Virus record (IMG/VR): IMGVR_UViG_3300037140_000104
Span: 1 to 40,510 of that record
Length of the DNA stretch: 40,510 nucleotides
Strand: one strand, 5' to 3'
DNA from: a virus
A program made the position numbers and the translations under genes. Under the pieces are notes generated by a model. That model ran no database searches, was not told the DNA's origin, and saw only the letters and a program-made list of their open reading frames with translations. Positions 38,621-40,510 of this stretch are shown here, one piece after another. How positions within the stretch are numbered: the first letter of the stretch is position 1; each line of letters begins with the position of its first letter.

Positions 38621-39862
38621 ATGGCGTATAACTCAATCATCAACGGTGGCCCGCAGACGTACTCAAGCGGTGCTCCCGAAACCGCTCAGAGCCTTATCCC
38701 TCTTGAGTACGCAAACGAGATCGTTTCTCTCGTTCCGGCTCAGTCGGTTGCGCTCAAATCGTTCCGTCGTTACAACATGGGACACTCTGTTCTTCAGATC
38801 CCGGTTCTCGACGCTCTGCCTTCGGCAGAATGGGTCAGCAACCAGGGCTTCGCTTCTCCGTCAACACCGGCTGAAGAAGCATATGGAGCGCTGGAGGAAA
38901 CAACCGAAGCTGGTTGGAAGGGCGTTCAGCTAACCGCTGAGACGCTCGCAGTCAACGTGCCTATTTCTAGGATCACGCTGGCGGATTCGGGCTTCCCGAT
39001 CTGGAGTGAAGTTGTGCCGCTCGTGGCAGGCGCTCTGGCTCGCAAGCTTGACGCATCAACGTTGTTCGGGTACTCAAGCCCGTTCACGGCTCCGGCTCTC
39101 GTCCCGGCTGCTGTTGCAGCAGGTCAGGTCGAAACCAAAGGCACGCACACCGCTGAAGAAGGTGGACTGGCTCACGACGTTTCGCAGCTATTCAACGCTG
39201 TCGAGGCTGTATCCGGTTTCAACGTAACGAACGTCATCGCTTCGAAGGCGCTTCGCTACGCGGTACGTAACGCACGTACGACCATCGGCTCACAGATTCC
39301 TATCGCGTCTGGTTACCAGATTGACGAGAAAGAATGGTACGGCGTCGATGTGGACTACAACGCGGCTCCCGGTCTATGGCCTGGTGCTCCGGCAACAGGG
39401 CTGAAAGGCACCGTAGCCGAAAAAACGTCAGTTGTCACCTTGACGACCGGCGAAACGACTACTTTGCGCCCAGGCGACACGGTAGTCATCGGCAGCGTTA
39501 CCGGAACCTTCACGATCACGAAAGTTGAAAGCTCTACGAAATTCGCGGTGAACCACGAATTCACGAAAGCTGATCAGGAAGCGACCGCAGGCAAAGTCGT
39601 TGTCACGTCGCTCAACCCGGTCGCCATCCTTGGTGACTTCGCTGGGCAGGCAATCATCGGTGTTCGTCAGGATCTCGAATTCCAGATGTTCAACACGGGT
39701 GTAATCACCAACAAGAAAGGTGAAATCACTCAAAACCTGATGACTCAGGATATGGTCAACCTGCGTGTCACGGCTCGCTACGGCTACGCAGTAGCCAACA
39801 GCGTCACGTACTACCACGAAGCAGAAAGCGGACGTTACCCGTTCGGCGTACTGCTTGCGTAA
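38621..39862 (+). CDS. Major capsid protein (HK97 fold) with beta insert
   Basis: The product has 413 residues. SLIPLEYANEIVSLVPAQSV, FRRYNMGHSVLQIPVLDALP and LTAETLAVNVPISRITLADS belong to the HK97-type capsid start. The middle has VVPLVAGALARKLDASTLFG and VIASKALRYAVRNART; the end reads AIIGVRQDLEFQMFNTGVIT and DMVNLRVTARYGYAVANS. Residues about 262-331 are an insert (SVVTLTTGETTTLRPGDTVV, then SVTGTFTITKVESSTKFAVN) between two capsid strands, probably exposed on the shell. AGGAGG precedes the ATG by ten bases, and a strong terminator follows. Confidence 0.92.
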   Translation: MAYNSIINGGPQTYSSGAPETAQSLIPLEYANEIVSLVPAQSVALKSFRRYNMGHSVLQIPVLDALPSAEWVSNQGFASPSTPAEEAYGALEETTEAGWKGVQLTAETLAVNVPISRITLADSGFPIWSEVVPLVAGALARKLDASTLFGYSSPFTAPALVPAAVAAGQVETKGTHTAEEGGLAHDVSQLFNAVEAVSGFNVTNVIASKALRYAVRNARTTIGSQIPIASGYQIDEKEWYGVDVDYNAAPGLWPGAPATGLKGTVAEKTSVVTLTTGETTTLRPGDTVVIGSVTGTFTITKVESSTKFAVNHEFTKADQEATAGKVVVTSLNPVAILGDFAGQAIIGVRQDLEFQMFNTGVITNKKGEITQNLMTQDMVNLRVTARYGYAVANSVTYYHEAESGRYPFGVLLA

Positions 39863-39874
39863 AGAAGTTCCCAC

Positions 39875-39906
39875 AAGAGGCTCCCGGCAAATGTCGGGAG
39901 CCTCTT
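39875..39906 (+). terminator. Terminator/attenuator after the capsid gene
   Basis: AAGAGGCTCCCG (39875-39886) pairs perfectly with CGGGAGCCTCTT (39895-39906) around an eight-base loop, 12 bases after the capsid stop. There is no T-run. It probably reduces read-through so that capsid protein exceeds downstream virion proteins. Confidence 0.7.
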
Positions 39907-39946
39907 CGTGCAGCACCCCCACTTACGAGGCCGGAGGGCCAACACA

Positions 39947-40510
39947 ATGTCAACGAATTCAGTGGGCATGAGCGCATCGCTCAAGCCCAATCTCATTAGG
40001 CCATTCGGCTCACAACAGAAGAAGGTCCGCAGCTTTAGCGTGCCGGGTCTAGGACGCATTGCATTCTCGCGCGATGCTGGCGAGGCGGGTCTTTTCTCGC
40101 AGCACTTCCTTGCCACCCGTCTTCGCGCAATCGTTACCGACCCTCTCGGACGCATCGTAGAGGAACGCGATCTCGGATCGGGCAAAGTTACGAACGCAGG
40201 CGTTCTCTGCCTCGCCAATGATGCAGTTGGCTGGCCGGTAGAAGCCTCTGCGCCAAGCAACACGTTCGCGTGGACCAAGTACCACTCATGGGGCATCGGC
40301 ACGACAGCAGAGAAAGTCGAACAGCTAGTCCTGACCACGCCGTCCGCTCCGACAGCGACAGAAGCCGTCGCGGGTACCAACACACTTGTAACCGCAGCCA
40401 ACGTTCAGAAGCTCCAGTCAGAAGCGAAAATCAAAGCCGAAAGCAACCTGGCGATTACCGAGTGGGGACTGACCACGGAGAAAATCCTCAAATCAACTAC
40501 AGGTACGCCT
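39947..40510 (+). CDS. Virion structural protein, N-terminal part (continues at 210-551)
   Basis: ATG 39947 follows GGAGGG nine bases upstream, just after the capsid terminator. The window ends inside the frame at residue 188, and the frame continues at base 210 to the stop at 551, giving about 301 residues. The N-terminus reads SLKPNLIRPFGSQQKKVRSF and SVPGLGRIAFSRDAGEAGLF, then a beta region (RAIVTDPLGRIVEERDLGSG). The first codon of the overlap is residue 120. A head decoration or neck protein is inferred from position. Confidence 0.8.
   Translation, partial: MSTNSVGMSASLKPNLIRPFGSQQKKVRSFSVPGLGRIAFSRDAGEAGLFSQHFLATRLRAIVTDPLGRIVEERDLGSGKVTNAGVLCLANDAVGWPVEASAPSNTFAWTKYHSWGIGTTAEKVEQLVLTTPSAPTATEAVAGTNTLVTAANVQKLQSEAKIKAESNLAITEWGLTTEKILKSTTGTP
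40302..40510. repeat. Terminal overlap, right copy (circular closure)
   Basis: This is the right-hand copy of bases 1-209, with C at 40383 instead of T at 82. Removing one copy gives a 40,301-bp circle in which the gene starting at 39947 reads through without a break. Confidence 0.93.

Noticed and set aside
1-40510. CRISPR array, insertion sequence or integrase attachment site.
   Set aside because: No regularly spaced repeats with unique spacers, no transposase with terminal inverted repeats, and no integrase gene were seen.

Overview
The window is one complete tailed-phage genome of about 40.3 kb. Bases 1-209 reappear as 40302-40510 with one mismatch, so the contig closes into a circle of 40,301 bp and one virion gene runs across the join. 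Gene content is that of a contractile-tailed (myovirus-type) phage: HK97-type terminase, portal, scaffold and capsid; tail sheath and tube; tail assembly chaperones with a frameshift; a short tape measure; a hub with a lysin domain; gp25, baseplate J and tail protein I homologues; two collar-domain proteins and a large repeat-built fibre. Moderate-to-high GC, apparent leaderless transcripts and a secreted protein that reads like an actinobacterial one suggest an actinobacterial host, possibly Thermoleophilia-like. That host assignment is inference only.

Layout on the circle. (1) 34.27 kb through the join to 20.53 kb, rightward: terminase, portal, scaffold, major capsid protein, a virion protein across the join, fibre, head-tail connectors, sheath, tube, chaperones, tape measure, hub, baseplate, collar fibre. 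Endonuclease genes interrupt this block at 5.87, 8.78, 9.63 and 10.79 kb. (2) 22.0-20.54 kb, leftward: a 62-aa protein, a ribbon-helix-helix protein and a secreted coiled-coil protein. (3) 22.1-23.17 kb, rightward: small membrane proteins that may be lysis or envelope functions, ending at a UUCG-loop terminator. (4) 29.47-23.33 kb, leftward: a tightly overlapping operon with an HTH protein, a metallophosphoesterase, a sigma-70 factor, zinc-ribbon and HNH proteins and many genes under 80 codons. (5) 30.07-33.97 kb, rightward: endonucleases and small unknowns.

The control hub is 29.47-31.6 kb. Three copies of one bipartite promoter (TTAGGCAGT, 17 bases, then a TATACT/CATACT/CATAAT box) lie there, one driving the leftward operon and two driving the rightward genes. 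The leftward transcript starts with about 360 nt of hairpin-rich leader. To the right lies about 620 nt without a convincing gene, packed with at least ten local or nested helices; this is the best candidate in the window for an undescribed large phage RNA.

No DNA polymerase, primase, helicase, recombinase, integrase, partition gene, classical repressor or free-standing endolysin is recognisable. Replication therefore either depends on the host or uses an unrecognised protein. About ten genes encode HNH, endonuclease VII or related zinc-binding nuclease-like proteins, an unusually heavy load for 40 kb.
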